Part shown: positions 26,291 to 34,998 of the stretch, one piece after another
Position numbering within the stretch: the stretch's first letter is position 1
How the letters are laid out: every line of letters begins with the position of its first letter
Assembly (NCBI GenBank): GCA_016717335.1
Contig: JADKFS010000001.1
Location: 1,054,001-1,118,000, forward strand
Length of the DNA: 64,000 nt
Source of the DNA: Candidatus Ribeiella danica
GTDB lineage: Bacteria > Chloroflexota > Chloroflexia > Chloroflexales > Roseiflexaceae
Reading direction: 5' to 3'
Position numbers and translations under genes: made by a program
Notes under the pieces: model-generated
Database searches by the model: none
What the model saw: only the letters and a program-made list of their open reading frames with translations
What the model was told of the DNA's origin: nothing

Positions 26291-27217
26291 GGGAGCGATC
26301 GGCGGCGCGACGCTGGCCGGGAATCTGGGATGACGATGCGGGCCGCGGGCTGGCGGCGGCCGCGGAGTTCAGCGCGCGCTCCTACGAACGGCTGGACCAG
26401 CTGCTGGCCGACGTCGACGCGCTGATCGTGACTTCGGAGAACACGCGCCACCACGACCTGGCGCTGGCGGCGGCGGGCGCGCGGGTGCACGTGCTGAATG
26501 CGAAAAGCCGCTCGCGACGACGGGCCGCCGACGCGCGGCGATGATCGCGGCCTGCGAGCGGGCGAGCGTCCTGCTCGGCGCAGCTTTCCCGTTGCGCTAC
26601 AGCGACGCGGTGCGCCAGCTGCGCGCGGCCGTGCGGGGCGGCACGCTGGGCGAGACCTGATGATCCGCGCGACCAGCCAGGGCGCCTACCCCGGCGGCTG
26701 GTTCGGCGACCCGCGGCTGGCCGGCGGCGGCGCGCTGATGGACCAGGCTGGGGACGCGGCCGACCTGCTGCGCTGGATCTGGGGCCGCGAGCTTAGCCAG
26801 ATCTACGCCGAGGCCGCCACCCGCCACCACGACCTGCCGGTCGAGGACGCCGCGATGCTGCTGATCACGCTCGAGGGCGGGCTGACCGCCAGCCTCGACC
26901 CGAGCTGGTCGCGCCCAGTCGCAGCCTGGCCAGGCTCAGGCTGTCTGACGATCGAGGTGACCGGCACGGCCGGCGTCGCCAGTGTCGACGCGCTCGCGCA
27001 GAGCCTGGAGGTCTTCAGCAACGCGCGCGTGCGCGCCGAGTGGCGCCACTGGGGCGACGACCTAGCGAGGCTTATGCTGGAGGACTGGCTGCGGGCGGTG
27101 CGCTCCGGCGGGCCCGCGCCGATCGGCGGAGAGGACGGGCTGCGCGCGCTCGAGCTCGTGCTGGCGGCGTACCGCTCGGCCGAGATCCATCAGCCGGTCG
27201 CCGTCAGCAAATTATAG
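26291..27217 (+). pseudogene. Gfo/Idh/MocA family oxidoreductase lacking its N-terminus, frameshifted
   Basis: The first recognisable residues are GIWDDDAGRGLAAAAEFSAR, which correspond to the second Rossmann strand. The GxGxxG segment is absent, replaced by the heptamer cluster. ADVDALIVTSENTRHHDL, a damaged EKPLATT region near 26500 and a full C-terminal domain (YPGGWFGDPRLAGGGALMDQ... ) follow to the stop at 27217. Frameshifts lie near 26500 and 26655. It is homologous to the preceding gene. Without the dinucleotide-binding loop it cannot be a working dehydrogenase as it stands. Confidence 0.75.
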
Positions 27218-27224
27218 TGGCCCC

Positions 27225-27266
27225 GACCCCTTTGGGGCGGCTCGCGAAACCGCCCCAAAGGGGGTC
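27225..27266. terminator. bidirectional hairpin after oxidoreductase gene
   Basis: gaccccTTTGGGGCGG pairs perfectly with CCGCCCCAAAgggggtc around a 9-base loop. No long T tract follows. Confidence 0.55.
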
Positions 27267-27553
27267 GAAGGCCAACAAAACAGACGTCATACCCTCTAGC
27301 CACGGGGCCGGAGATGGTATAATATACTCCATCTTAACGAGTCCTATGCTCGCTGGTAGGATGCTGCGGCTGCGCTGCCGTCGCCCGGTTAAGGCGAGGC
27401 TTGGAGTGGCTCGCCGCTCCAAACCACTTGAGACAAGCCGCTAGCCACCTCGCTCTTTGAGAAATCGGTTCTGTGCCGAACGGCCTGGCACCGTGTCATA
27501 TGTCTGCTCCTGCGTTCGCCAAGCGAGCAGGAGCAAAAAAAACAGGGGAAGCA
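27267..27553 (+). other. intergenic region with a TATAAT box
   Basis: A TATAAT at 27318-27323 sits inside a small palindrome (gatggtataatatactccatc). It has no good -35 partner at 17 bases. Otherwise no gene or structured RNA is recognised in this stretch. Confidence 0.35.
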
Positions 27554-28141
27554 ATGAGCGTACAGCGACAGCGTATCAACGATTTCGCGGAGCTGCGAAG
27601 TGTCGCCGGCTTCATACGGGGCTTCGAGCGGCCCTGGTATCGCCGGGGCTGGGCGATCGACCTCTTCCTGGGCTACCAGACCAGGCCGCACAAAGACATC
27701 GAGATCGCGATCTTTCGGAGCGACCAGCGCGCGCTGTACGAGCATCTGGCCGGCTGGCAGGCCGAGCAGGTGGTCGAGTCCCGACGCCAGCCCTGGCGCG
27801 GCGAGTGGCTGGCGCCGCCGGTCCACGAGATCCACGCCCGCCGGCCGCACGGCAACCCCGGCCAGCTGGAGATTCTGCTGGACGAGCGCGAGGGCGACCT
27901 GTGGCGCTTCCGCCGCAACCCGGCGATCGTGCTGCCGGTCGCGCTGCTGGGCGTGCGATCGAGCCTCGGCGTGCCGTTGCTGGCGCCCGAGGTCGCGCTG
28001 CTCTATAGCCAAGTACGGCCAGCCCGAGGACGACGCCGATTTCGCCAGCGCGCTGGCCCCGCTCGGCGACACGCGGCGCCGCTGGCTCGCACAGGCGCTG
28101 CGGATCTGCCCCGGCCACCCGTGGCTCGCGCGCCTCTGGTG
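27554..28141 (+). pseudogene. aminoglycoside/lincosamide nucleotidyltransferase-like protein, one frameshift
   Basis: ATG at 27554 with AGGGGAA upstream (MSVQRQRINDFAELRSVAGF). WAIDLFLGYQTRPHKDIEIA holds the acidic residues of the nucleotidyltransferase metal site, in the pattern shared by ANT(2'')- and Lin-type enzymes. RRPHGNPGQLEILLDEREGD and a helical C-terminus (after a frameshift near 28012: KYGQPEDDADFASALAPLGD) follow. About 196 residues if repaired. Many environmental members have no demonstrated resistance role, so drug inactivation should not be assumed. Confidence 0.7.
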
Positions 28142-28179
28142 AACATACATACCCGGCTGTTTGAAAAGCTCCACGACAT

Positions 28180-28475
28180 CATCGACCAGATAAGGAACAC
28201 CTAGTCCGATCACAGCTCCACAAGACGCTTGAGAAGCTCCAGGACGAGCTGACCAACGCTTTGCTTCAAAACATCGTCGCCGACGCGGCGATCGAGGATG
28301 TCCAGCGCGATCTCAGAAAGTGCTCGAGCAGAGCGCGGGCGAGCCGACCGAGCGGCACCAGTCGCTGCTGGCGCGGCTTCGCGCAACGCGATCCCCTACT
28401 TCGAGAGCACGCACCCCGCGGCCGACGACCGCTATGAACGAGGTCGTCGACGAGCTGAACCGGATGGGGCTGTAG
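28180..28475 (+). pseudogene. DUF4404-like small protein, frameshifted
   Basis: The pieces HKTLEKLQDELTNALLQN, VLEQSAGEPTERHQSLLARLR, PYFESTHPA and NEVVDELNRMGL occur in order but in different frames, up to a stop just before the esterase ATG. The pattern (short helical protein ending in a VV..L...G. motif) resembles DUF4404, about 85-90 residues, function unknown. At least two indels are needed to restore it. Confidence 0.5.
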
Positions 28476-28480
28476 ATCGT

Positions 28481-29170
28481 ATGGACAACCGATCGACGGC
28501 TCGCCTCTCGCTGGCCCACCTGGCGCGGCAGCCGGACGGTCGGGCCAGGGCGCGCCGCCACTGCTGATCCTCTTGCACGGCTACGGCAGCAGCGAGCACG
28601 ACCTGTTCGGCCTGGCGCCGTACCTCGACCCGCGCTTCCTGGTCGTGAGCGCGCGCGCGCCCTACCACGCTGATGCCGGGCGGCTACGCCTGGTTCGAGC
28701 TGGGCTGGACGGCCACCGGCATCACGATCGACTTCCAGCAGGCTGAGGCCAGCCGCCGGCGCGCAGTCGCGTTCGTCGGCGAGGCGGCAGCAGCCTACGG
28801 CGCCGACCCGGCGCGCATCTACCTGGTCGGCTTCAGCCAGGGCGCGATGGTCGCCGCCGGCGTCGCGCTGACCGAGCCCGGAGCTGGTGGCCGGCACGGT
28901 GCTGATGAGCGGGCGGGTGCCCGAGCAGATCGAGGCCGCAGTTCGCCTCGCCCGAGCGGCTCGCCGGCAAGCCGTTCCTGGTCGTCCACAGGCGCGCCGA
29001 CGAGGTGCTGCCGGTCGAGAACAGCCGCGCCAGCCGCGCGATCCTGCAGCGGCTGCCGGTCGATCTGATCTACAAAGAGTACCCAATGGGCCACGAGGTC
29101 AGCAGTGCAGAGCCTGACCGACGTGACGACCTGGCTCGCTGCGCGGCTGGACCAGGCGCCTGCAGGCTAA
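28481..29170 (+). pseudogene. phospholipase/carboxylesterase family hydrolase, frameshifted
   Basis: ATG at 28481, six bases after the previous stop. LLILLHGYGSSEHDLFGLAP gives the oxyanion strand, YLVGFSQGAMVAAGVAL the nucleophile serine, RADEVLPVENSR the acidic residue region and EYPMGHEVS the histidine. This is the small alpha/beta-hydrolase group of acyl-protein thioesterases and carboxylesterases. At least five indels (near 28535, 28670, 28882, 28945, 29000 and 29103) disrupt the frame. Catalytic residues all remain readable. Confidence 0.75.
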
Positions 29171-29189
29171 AAGCGCGCCTGGCGCTTAT

Positions 29190-29362
29190 CCTCCCCTCCC
29201 CCAGCAGGGTAGGGTTTTCTTTTGCGGCGCGTTGATGCGCCGGATCACCCCGCGCCTGCCAGGGGCGCGAATCAGACTCTTGGTATCTGGGTGCAGTCGC
29301 TGACTGCACCCAGATACCAAAAAGAATCCCCCTCTCCCGCGGACGAGAGAGGGGGCAGGGTG
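29190..29362. repeat. three hairpins in intergenic DNA
   Basis: A C-rich/G-rich stem followed by a T-rich run (29190-29222) can end the esterase transcript. A perfect hairpin at about 29279-29319 has 19-base arms starting ttggtatctgggtgcagtc. A third (ccccctctccc... gagagagggggc) follows on the sialidase side. Confidence 0.65.
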
Positions 29363-29377
29363 GTCAGACAACAGCTA

Positions 29378-30878
29378 TCAGCGCGTGACGATTGGCGCCT
29401 GCGGCGCTGCGTGGTCCGAGGCCGCGTTCGGGATGGCGTGGTCGCCGCTCGACGTGACGACGAAGCTGCCAGCCGCGGTGGCCAGGCCGGTCGACGGCGT
29501 CACCATCGCCTGATTGAAGACCGAGCCGACCGGCGCGACGGCGTTGGTGAATACCGGGTGCGCCGTGCCACCCGCGTACGAGGTCGAGATATAGTCGCCG
29601 ACCATGCGCCCCTGGCTGGTGTTCGGCAGCCAGCTGAGCGTCATCGGCCCGACCAGTTGGGTCGGCGCGGTCCAGCTGGTGCCGCCGTTCGCCGACGACA
29701 CATAGCCGACGTTCAGCTGGCAGGTCGAGGCGGTGCAGCTCCGCGACGGGTAGTAGTAGTAGGCCAGGGCGAGCTTGGCGGTGCTACCCGAGGTCGTGCT
29801 GTCGACCGCCAGGCCGGGGATGAAGTGGTCGACCGTGCTTCCGGTCGTGTCGATCGGGATGCGCGAAACGGCGGTCCAGGTCGTGCCGTTGGTCGAGGTG
29901 GTCATCACGATGTCGTTCGACTTGCAGCCGCTGCGGAAGCGGCAGTCCTGCCAGACCACGTAGACCTTGCCGGCTGCGTCGATCTCGGCCGAGGGCAGCG
30001 GGCCGGTGCGCAGGCTGCCGGCGACCGTGTGGGAGGAGATCGTCGGATCGTCTGGGTCGAGCTCAGGTCGCGCCGCCGTCAGTCGAGTTGAAAGCCAGCA
30101 GCGCAGTCTCGTTGGCGTTGTCGATCGGCACGATCACCTTGCCGCTCGGCTGCACCAGCGGCTGGCCGCCGATGCCGGTGGCGTTGTTGGCCGGCTTCTT
30201 GCGCGGTCCCCAGGTCAGCCCGCCGTCGGTCGACGTGCTCATGTAGATCCGGTTGCCGTCGCCGTTCGCGTCCCACTCGGTGTAGCAGTTGCCGTAGAAC
30301 GGGCTGCTCGCCGTGTTGTCGCAGACGATCCAGTTCTTGTCGGGGCTCTGCAGATTCGAGTCCGTGACGAAGATCGGGTTGCCCCAGGTGAGGCCGCCGT
30401 CGGTGCTGCGGCTGGTGTAGACGCCGGCGGCCGTCGGCCCCACGGTCGAGGAGCGGCCGATCAGCGGCAGGGTGGGATCATCCACACGTTGTGCTTGGCG
30501 TCGTAGGCGACGACAGGGTCGCTCACGCGGTCGAACGTGCCGCCACCGGGGGGCGTGTTATTCGTCAGGCCCGGCAGACAGCCATTCGTCCAGGTGGAGC
30601 CGCTGTTGGTCGAGGTCGACCAGCAGATGTTCGAGGCGCCGCCGTTGTAGAACCGGCCGGTCTGGACGGCGGTGACGATGGTGCTGCCGAACGCGAACGA
30701 GTCCGGCTCGACCTGGGTGGCGTGCTGGCTGTCCGTGTTGGCGTAGGGGTCCGAGCTAATCGAGGTAACAGGCACGTTCGCAAGCGCGACAAGCGCAGTG
30801 GAGAGCGCGAGCACGAGCGCGAGGGCCGTAGCCGTCGCAGAGCCGAATACGCCGCGTAGCTGGGGCAAAGATTCGCAT
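29378..30878 (-). pseudogene. secreted sialidase/BNR-repeat protein, frameshifted
   Basis: ATG at 30878 with GAGGAGG upstream. A signal peptide (ALALVLALSTALVALA) follows but in a different frame from the ATG. Asp-box-like BNR motifs are evident: STNSGSTWTNG, STDGGLTWGNP, STDGGLTWGPR, STNGTTWTAV, SANGGTSWTAP. The fold is a six-bladed beta-propeller of the exo-sialidase superfamily; many such proteins are not sialidases. Frameshifts near 30865, 30478 and 30065 split it in four. Repaired length is about 500 residues. Composition (Thr/Ser/Asn-rich) fits an exported protein. Confidence 0.75.
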
Positions 30879-30895
30879 GAAAAGATCCTCCTCAC

Positions 30896-31276
30896 AAAGA
30901 TGATCGCCGCCGATCAACCACAACACCACAAACCACTGAAACGACTTAGGGAGCTCACGTCGACTTGGTTCGATTACATAGGCACCTCGCAATCTTCATA
31001 CAGCGCGCCGTATAGCTAAAGAGGAGGGGCTACGAGAGGGCTTCGCTCTCCCCTAAAACCCCACCCAAGTTTAGTTTTCAGCGCAGCGCGCTAGCTGGCG
31101 GGCTGTCGCCTCGACTGCCGTGCTGAGCAGAGTATGATGGTGCGGAATTTTGGTATTACCTTATGAAGAGGCGCGAGCGCGGCGAAAAATACATCCGATC
31201 CTCGGCCCTAAGACCGATTGCGGTTCCCGAAGCCGGCGTGATACAATCCTGGCAAGGTTCCAGTGGAGACGATTTG
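30896..31276. other. intergenic region, no gene recognised
   Basis: Contains a small hairpin (gagagggcttcgctctcccc, about 31034-31053). A TACAAT hexamer at about 31242 could be the -10 box for the leucine leader downstream. No protein-coding signal in either strand. Confidence 0.3.
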
Positions 31277-31372
31277 ATGATCGAGCGCAGCAGTCTCAAT
31301 AGCGTTTCGCTCGCCCTCCTCGGCCGACGAGGGGCAGGCGCCGGGAGGCTGCGCGCAAGACTGATGAGCTGA
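31277..31372 (+). CDS. putative leucine leader peptide (31 aa)
   Basis: Short frame with GGAG 9 bases before the ATG: begins MIERSSLNSVSLALLGRRG. Six of 31 residues are leucine, including a CTC GCC CTC CTC cluster. It is followed 25 bases later by a terminator hairpin and then by a leuS fragment. This is the layout of ribosome-mediated attenuation: stalling at leucine codons would prevent the terminator. The leucine bias is moderate, so the role is inference. Confidence 0.5.
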   Translation: MIERSSLNSVSLALLGRRGAGAGRLRARLMS

Positions 31373-31396
31373 GTCCATCGGCGAGTTGGTTGTCGA

Positions 31397-31425
31397 GCCT
31401 TCCCGCGCGGGGAGGCTTATTTGTT
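31397..31425 (+). terminator. attenuator-like terminator before leuS
   Basis: gccttccc pairs with ggggaggc (one wobble) around a gcgc loop, followed by ttatttgtt. It lies between the leader peptide and the leuS stub. Confidence 0.65.
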
Positions 31426-31641
31426 GCCGTGCTCGCGACGAGCGCGTAACGCAGACCGGCGGCCAAGCGTCCAGATCGATGACGGACAACCGAAAGCCAA
31501 TCACTGCCATATAAAGGTGCAATCATGTTTCGATCGAAGAAAGAGTCACGCTCCTCTTCCCTGGCGTGCGCCGCCTGCTCGAACTGCTGGCGGAGGCACA
31601 CCCGATGGTTGTCGCAGTAACACCACCCAGGGAGCAACGAA

Positions 31642-31854
31642 ATGAACAAGGACGCTACCAAGGAGGCGTACGACGCTGAGGCGATCGAGGCGCGCTGGGC
31701 TGCCGAGGGCCGCGACACGATCGACCTGGACCGCGCCGCGCGCCCGTTCTACAACCTGATGGAGTTCCCCTACCCCTCCGGCGAGGGGCTAATCACAGCT
31801 AAGTCCACACCCTCGGAACACTTCTCGTGTTCACGTTTTCGCTGCGACTCCTAG
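31642..31854 (+). pseudogene. leuS: leuS 5' stub, truncated before the HIGH motif
   Basis: ATG after CAGGGAGCAACGA. Residues 1-50 (from MNKDATKEAYDAEAIEARW to LMEFPYPSGEGL) are a normal GC-rich LeuRS N-terminus of the type that continues LHxGN/H. After GEGL the sequence changes abruptly to unrelated DNA that reads ITAKSTPSEHFSC and stops. The catalytic domain is therefore missing. Codon use before the break matches the host genome. The native leuS appears to have been cut here, or the contig has a join at about 31788. Confidence 0.75.
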
Positions 31855-31863
31855 GCGGCTAGG

Positions 31864-31941
31864 GCTTCACAATGCGGAGGTGAGCGACGCAATGTCGCTC
31901 GCCTCCCTCCGTTCGCGCAGGCATACCGCGTATTGTGAAGC
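31864..31941. repeat. nested inverted repeat between leuS stub and second leuS
   Basis: gcttcacaatgcg at 31864 is mirrored by cgtattgtgaagc ending at 31941 (12 of 13 bases). Inside lies a second hairpin, ggaggtgagcgac/gtcgctcgcctcc (31876-31906). It could be a terminator, or the end of an inserted segment. Confidence 0.65.
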
Positions 31942-31967
31942 AACACTAGCACATACAGGAGACAGCA

Positions 31968-33861
31968 ATGAACACCTCCAAGACGACATATGACCCTGCT
32001 GCCATTGAGCAACGCTGGCAGGAGGCATGGTATCGCACCGGCATCTACGAGCCGGATATCAAGAACGCGCCGAGCCCCTACTACACTCTGATGATGTTTC
32101 CGTATCCGTCAGCGGCTGGCTTACACATTGGTAATCTGTTCGCCTTTGTCGGTGCGGACATTCACGGGCGGTTCATGGCGATGAATGGCTACGATGTGTT
32201 CGAGCCGATCGGGTTCGATGCGTTCGGCATTCATAGTGAGAACTACGCCATCAAGCAGGGCATCAACCCGCGCATCTTGACCGCACGCAACGTCGAGCGG
32301 TTCCGCGAGACCCAGCTGAAGATCAGTGGCAACCGATATGACTGGTCGCACGAGGTAGACACGACAGACCCAGCGTACTATCGCTGGACGCAGTGGATCT
32401 TCGTCAAGCTGTTCAAGGCCGGGCTGGCCGAGCGAAAGCGCGCAGCTGTGAACTGGTGCCAAGCTGTAAGACCGTCCTGGCAAACGAGCAAGTCATTGAC
32501 GGTCGGTGCGAACGGTGTGACACGGTGGTCGACCAGCGCGAGCTGGAGCAGTGGTTCTTCAAAATCACGAACTATGCTGACCGGCTGTTGGATCATCTGG
32601 ATCACTTGGACTGGTCCGAGGTTGTCAAGGCTGCCCAACGAAAACTGGATCGGGCGCACGGTGAACCCGGAGGACGGGAAGATAGAGTACCACCTGCGCG
32701 ACTGGCTGATATCTCGGCAGCGGTATTGGGGTGCGCCCATTCCGATTGTCTACTGCGACCGCTGCGGTACGGTGCCGGTGCCGGAAGACCAGCTGCCCGT
32801 ATTGTTGCCTGATGTCGAGGACTGGAAGCCTACCGGCACCGGCTCCTCGCCACTGGCCGCCATTCCGTCGTTCGTCAACACCACGTGCCCGAATTGCGCG
32901 GGTGCCGCCCGGCGCGGACTGATGTGTCGGACAACTTCTTGGACAGTGCCTGGTACTTCCTGCGCTATCCATCGACACAGTTTGACGACCGACCGTTCGA
33001 CGCTGATCTGACCGCGAAGTGGTTGCCGGTGGACATGTATCGGTGGCCGCGAGCATTCGGTGCTGCATCTGATGTACCCGGTTCATCACCATGGCCCTGC
33101 ATGACCTGGGGTACTTGCCGTTTGACGAGCCGTTCAAGCGCTTTCGGGCTCACGGAACGATCACCAAGGACGGCGCGAAGATCAGCAAGTCGCGAGGGAA
33201 CATCGTCAATCCAGACGAGTACATTGAAACGTGGGGCACCGACACGGTTCGTATGTATCTAATGTTCATGGGGCCATATACCCAAGGGGGTGATTTTAGT
33301 GACCGGGGCATCTCCGGCGTCAGGCGTTTCCTGAGCCGCGTCTGGCATCTGGTCGTGAAGCACGCCGGCCGCATGAATCACGGGACTACGCCGGCCACGC
33401 ACCGCCGGCGCCTGCACAAGACGATCCAGAGCGTGACGGAGGACATCCGCGAGCTGGGGTATAACACGGCAATCGCGGCCCTGATGGAGTATGTCAGCAC
33501 TGTCCAGCAGCGCGACGAGTTGTACGCGGAAGAGGTTGAGAGCCTGCTGCTGCTGCTGGCCCCGTTCGCCCCATATATCACAGAGGAGCTGTGGGAGCGA
33601 ATTGGTAAGCCGTACTCCATACATCAACAGGTGTGGCCAGTAACGGACCCATCAATGCTGATACAGGCGACCGAGACCATTGCTATCCAGATTGATGGTC
33701 GCGCGCGAGGAACCGTCGAACTGCCGACTGGTGCCACTGAGGGCGAGGCCATGGAAGCCGCACGCCAGGTCGAGGGTGTTCAACGCTACCTGAACGGCTC
33801 GGCCATTCAACGCATCGTCTACGTGCCAGGCCGGATCATCAACCTGATCACGCGTCACTAG
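31968..33861 (+). pseudogene. leuS: compact leucyl-tRNA synthetase without CP1 editing domain, frameshifted
   Basis: ATG at 31968 with AGGAGACA upstream. In order: MMFPYPSAAGLHIGNLFAF (HIGH variant HIGN), WC-SCKTVLANEQVIDGRC with CERC (zinc domain), QRNWIGR, then after only about 12 residues LRDWLISRQRYWGAPIPI, CDRCGT, ETDVSDNFLDSAWYFLRY, DGAKISKSRGNIV (KMSKS loop) and the anticodon-binding and C-terminal domains to VYVPGRIINLI. In usual LeuRS about 190 residues of CP1 editing domain separate NWIGR from RDW; here they are absent. Four single-base indels (near 32460, 32640, 32910, 33035-33065) break the frame, mostly in short homopolymers. Repaired length is about 630 residues. GC content is visibly lower than in neighbours, suggesting transfer. 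Confidence 0.88.
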
Positions 33862-33939
33862 GAGGGCACAGCATCGCCTGCGCACGGTGGTTGCTCTGCA
33901 GTCTCATCGATCTTGAGGCCGCGTGATTCGTAGTGCGCA

Positions 33940-33982
33940 AGGAGGAAGGCGACGATACGACGAAGTACCTCGCCTTCCTCCT
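33940..33982 (+). terminator. hairpin terminator after compact leuS
   Basis: aggaggaaggcga pairs perfectly with tcgccttcctcct around a 17-base loop. It lies about 80 bases after the leuS stop. No strong T tract follows. Confidence 0.6.
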
Positions 33983-34005
33983 CCCATTCAGTTTCATCTA
34001 ATCGT

Positions 34006-34146
34006 GTTCATGAGCTCTTGGCAATTGAAGATGCCGACGTGTTGTTCCTGAGCGGGTGTGCCAGGAATATGGGGCAGTCTCTACCCCGATTCGACCACAT
34101 CATCCTGCTGCGTGCGCCTGCTGATGTGATCGTAGAAGAGGTTGTG
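34006..34146 (+). pseudogene. remnant of an AAA/shikimate-kinase-like protein
   Basis: The translated stretch HELLAIEDADVLFLSGCARN, followed by FDHIILLRAPADVIVE, matches the pattern of P-loop nucleoside/shikimate-kinase-like proteins (xxLFVSGCxxNxGxFxPRFDxVVLLSAPxDVxxxR). It lacks both the P-loop and the C-terminus and runs in frame into the YjbR-like gene. Confidence 0.5.
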
Positions 34147-34527
34147 ATGGACGGTACCATGATCATGCCGCGCGACCACGCGCAAGCCTACGCACTGAGC
34201 TTCCCCGGCGCGTATGCGGAGCACCCCTGGGGTCAGACGGTGATCAAAGTCAAGCGCAAGGTGTTTCTGTTCGTCAACGGAGCGATCGCACCTGAAGATG
34301 GTGTCAGTCTGAGTGTCAAGCTGCCACGCTCGGGCGCGGACGTGCTGGAGCTTCCGCTGGCTGAGCCAATGGGCTATGGTATGGGCAAGCACGGCTGGGT
34401 GACGTTGCTGATCATGCGCGATGACCAGCTTCCCCTGCAGCTCTTGGAAGGCTGGATCGATGAGAGTTATCGGGCAGTCGCACCCAAGCGTCTGCTGGCT
34501 GAGCTTGACCAATTGCGCCAGGCGTAG
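34147..34527 (+). CDS. MmcQ/YjbR family protein
   Basis: 126 residues if started at ATG 34147 (in-frame ATGs at 34159 and 34165 are equally possible). AQAYALSFPGAYAEHPWGQT and VIKVKRKVFLFVN are the family hallmarks, then SVKLPRSGADVLELPLAEP and MGKHGWVTLLIMRDDQLPLQ, ending in a helix with YRAVAPKRLL. The domain has a CyaY-like fold; its function is not established, with DNA binding proposed for some members. The frame is open upstream into a kinase remnant, so the annotated start may be placed too early by automatic tools. Confidence 0.8.
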   Translation: MDGTMIMPRDHAQAYALSFPGAYAEHPWGQTVIKVKRKVFLFVNGAIAPEDGVSLSVKLPRSGADVLELPLAEPMGYGMGKHGWVTLLIMRDDQLPLQLLEGWIDESYRAVAPKRLLAELDQLRQA

Positions 34528-34998
34528 CGCAGTCGTGGCAAGCAGCGGCCCGAATTGGCAAAAGAGAGCGAACATCCTGGCTTCAGCAATACTTCATCAG
34601 CGGCCTCCGTTGGCCTCACGTTCGCTCATGTGCGGTACGCAATTTGTACGCCTGGGAGCTCTCCTTCTCCAAAGGAGAGGAACGCATGCTGAGAAGCGCT
34701 TGAGCGCCCTCATCCTGAGCGGCCGCTCCTACCCTTTCATCATTTGAAAGCGGCAGGAGCATCGTCAGTGAAGAGGTCTTCCCCGCGCGTTATCGTCTCA
34801 TTTCTCAACCCAGCGTCAGCTCGTGGTAGTGTTTTCCATGTAGGATGGGCAATACCGCGCTCGTCTTTGCCCCACCATCCCCCGACCAGGCTCACCGCAC
34901 CCTGCACCAGGCATCATTGGACGCCACACTGGTCGTGCCTGCTCGTGTGGCAGGGAAGCCTGAAATTGTGACGATGCCCGCTCCACACGGAGGCTCGT
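34528..34998. other. intergenic region with hairpins, no gene recognised
   Basis: A hairpin ctctccttctccaaaggagag lies at about 34661-34681. Further imperfect inverted repeats occur near 34710-34760. No protein-coding signal is supported. The composition is lower in GC than the window average. Confidence 0.35.

Noticed and set aside
27554..28141. Aminoglycoside resistance gene
   Set aside because: The nucleotidyltransferase fold is visible, but residues that decide drug specificity cannot be judged and the frame is broken.
28151..28168. A third copy of the MITE-like terminal repeat (ggctgtttgaaaag)
   Set aside because: Only 12-14 bases match, there is no partner repeat or internal block nearby, and it may be a chance match.
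31425..31640. T-box leader before the leuS stub
   Set aside because: No AGGGTGGNACCGCG sequence or stem I motifs could be found; a leader-peptide attenuator fits better.
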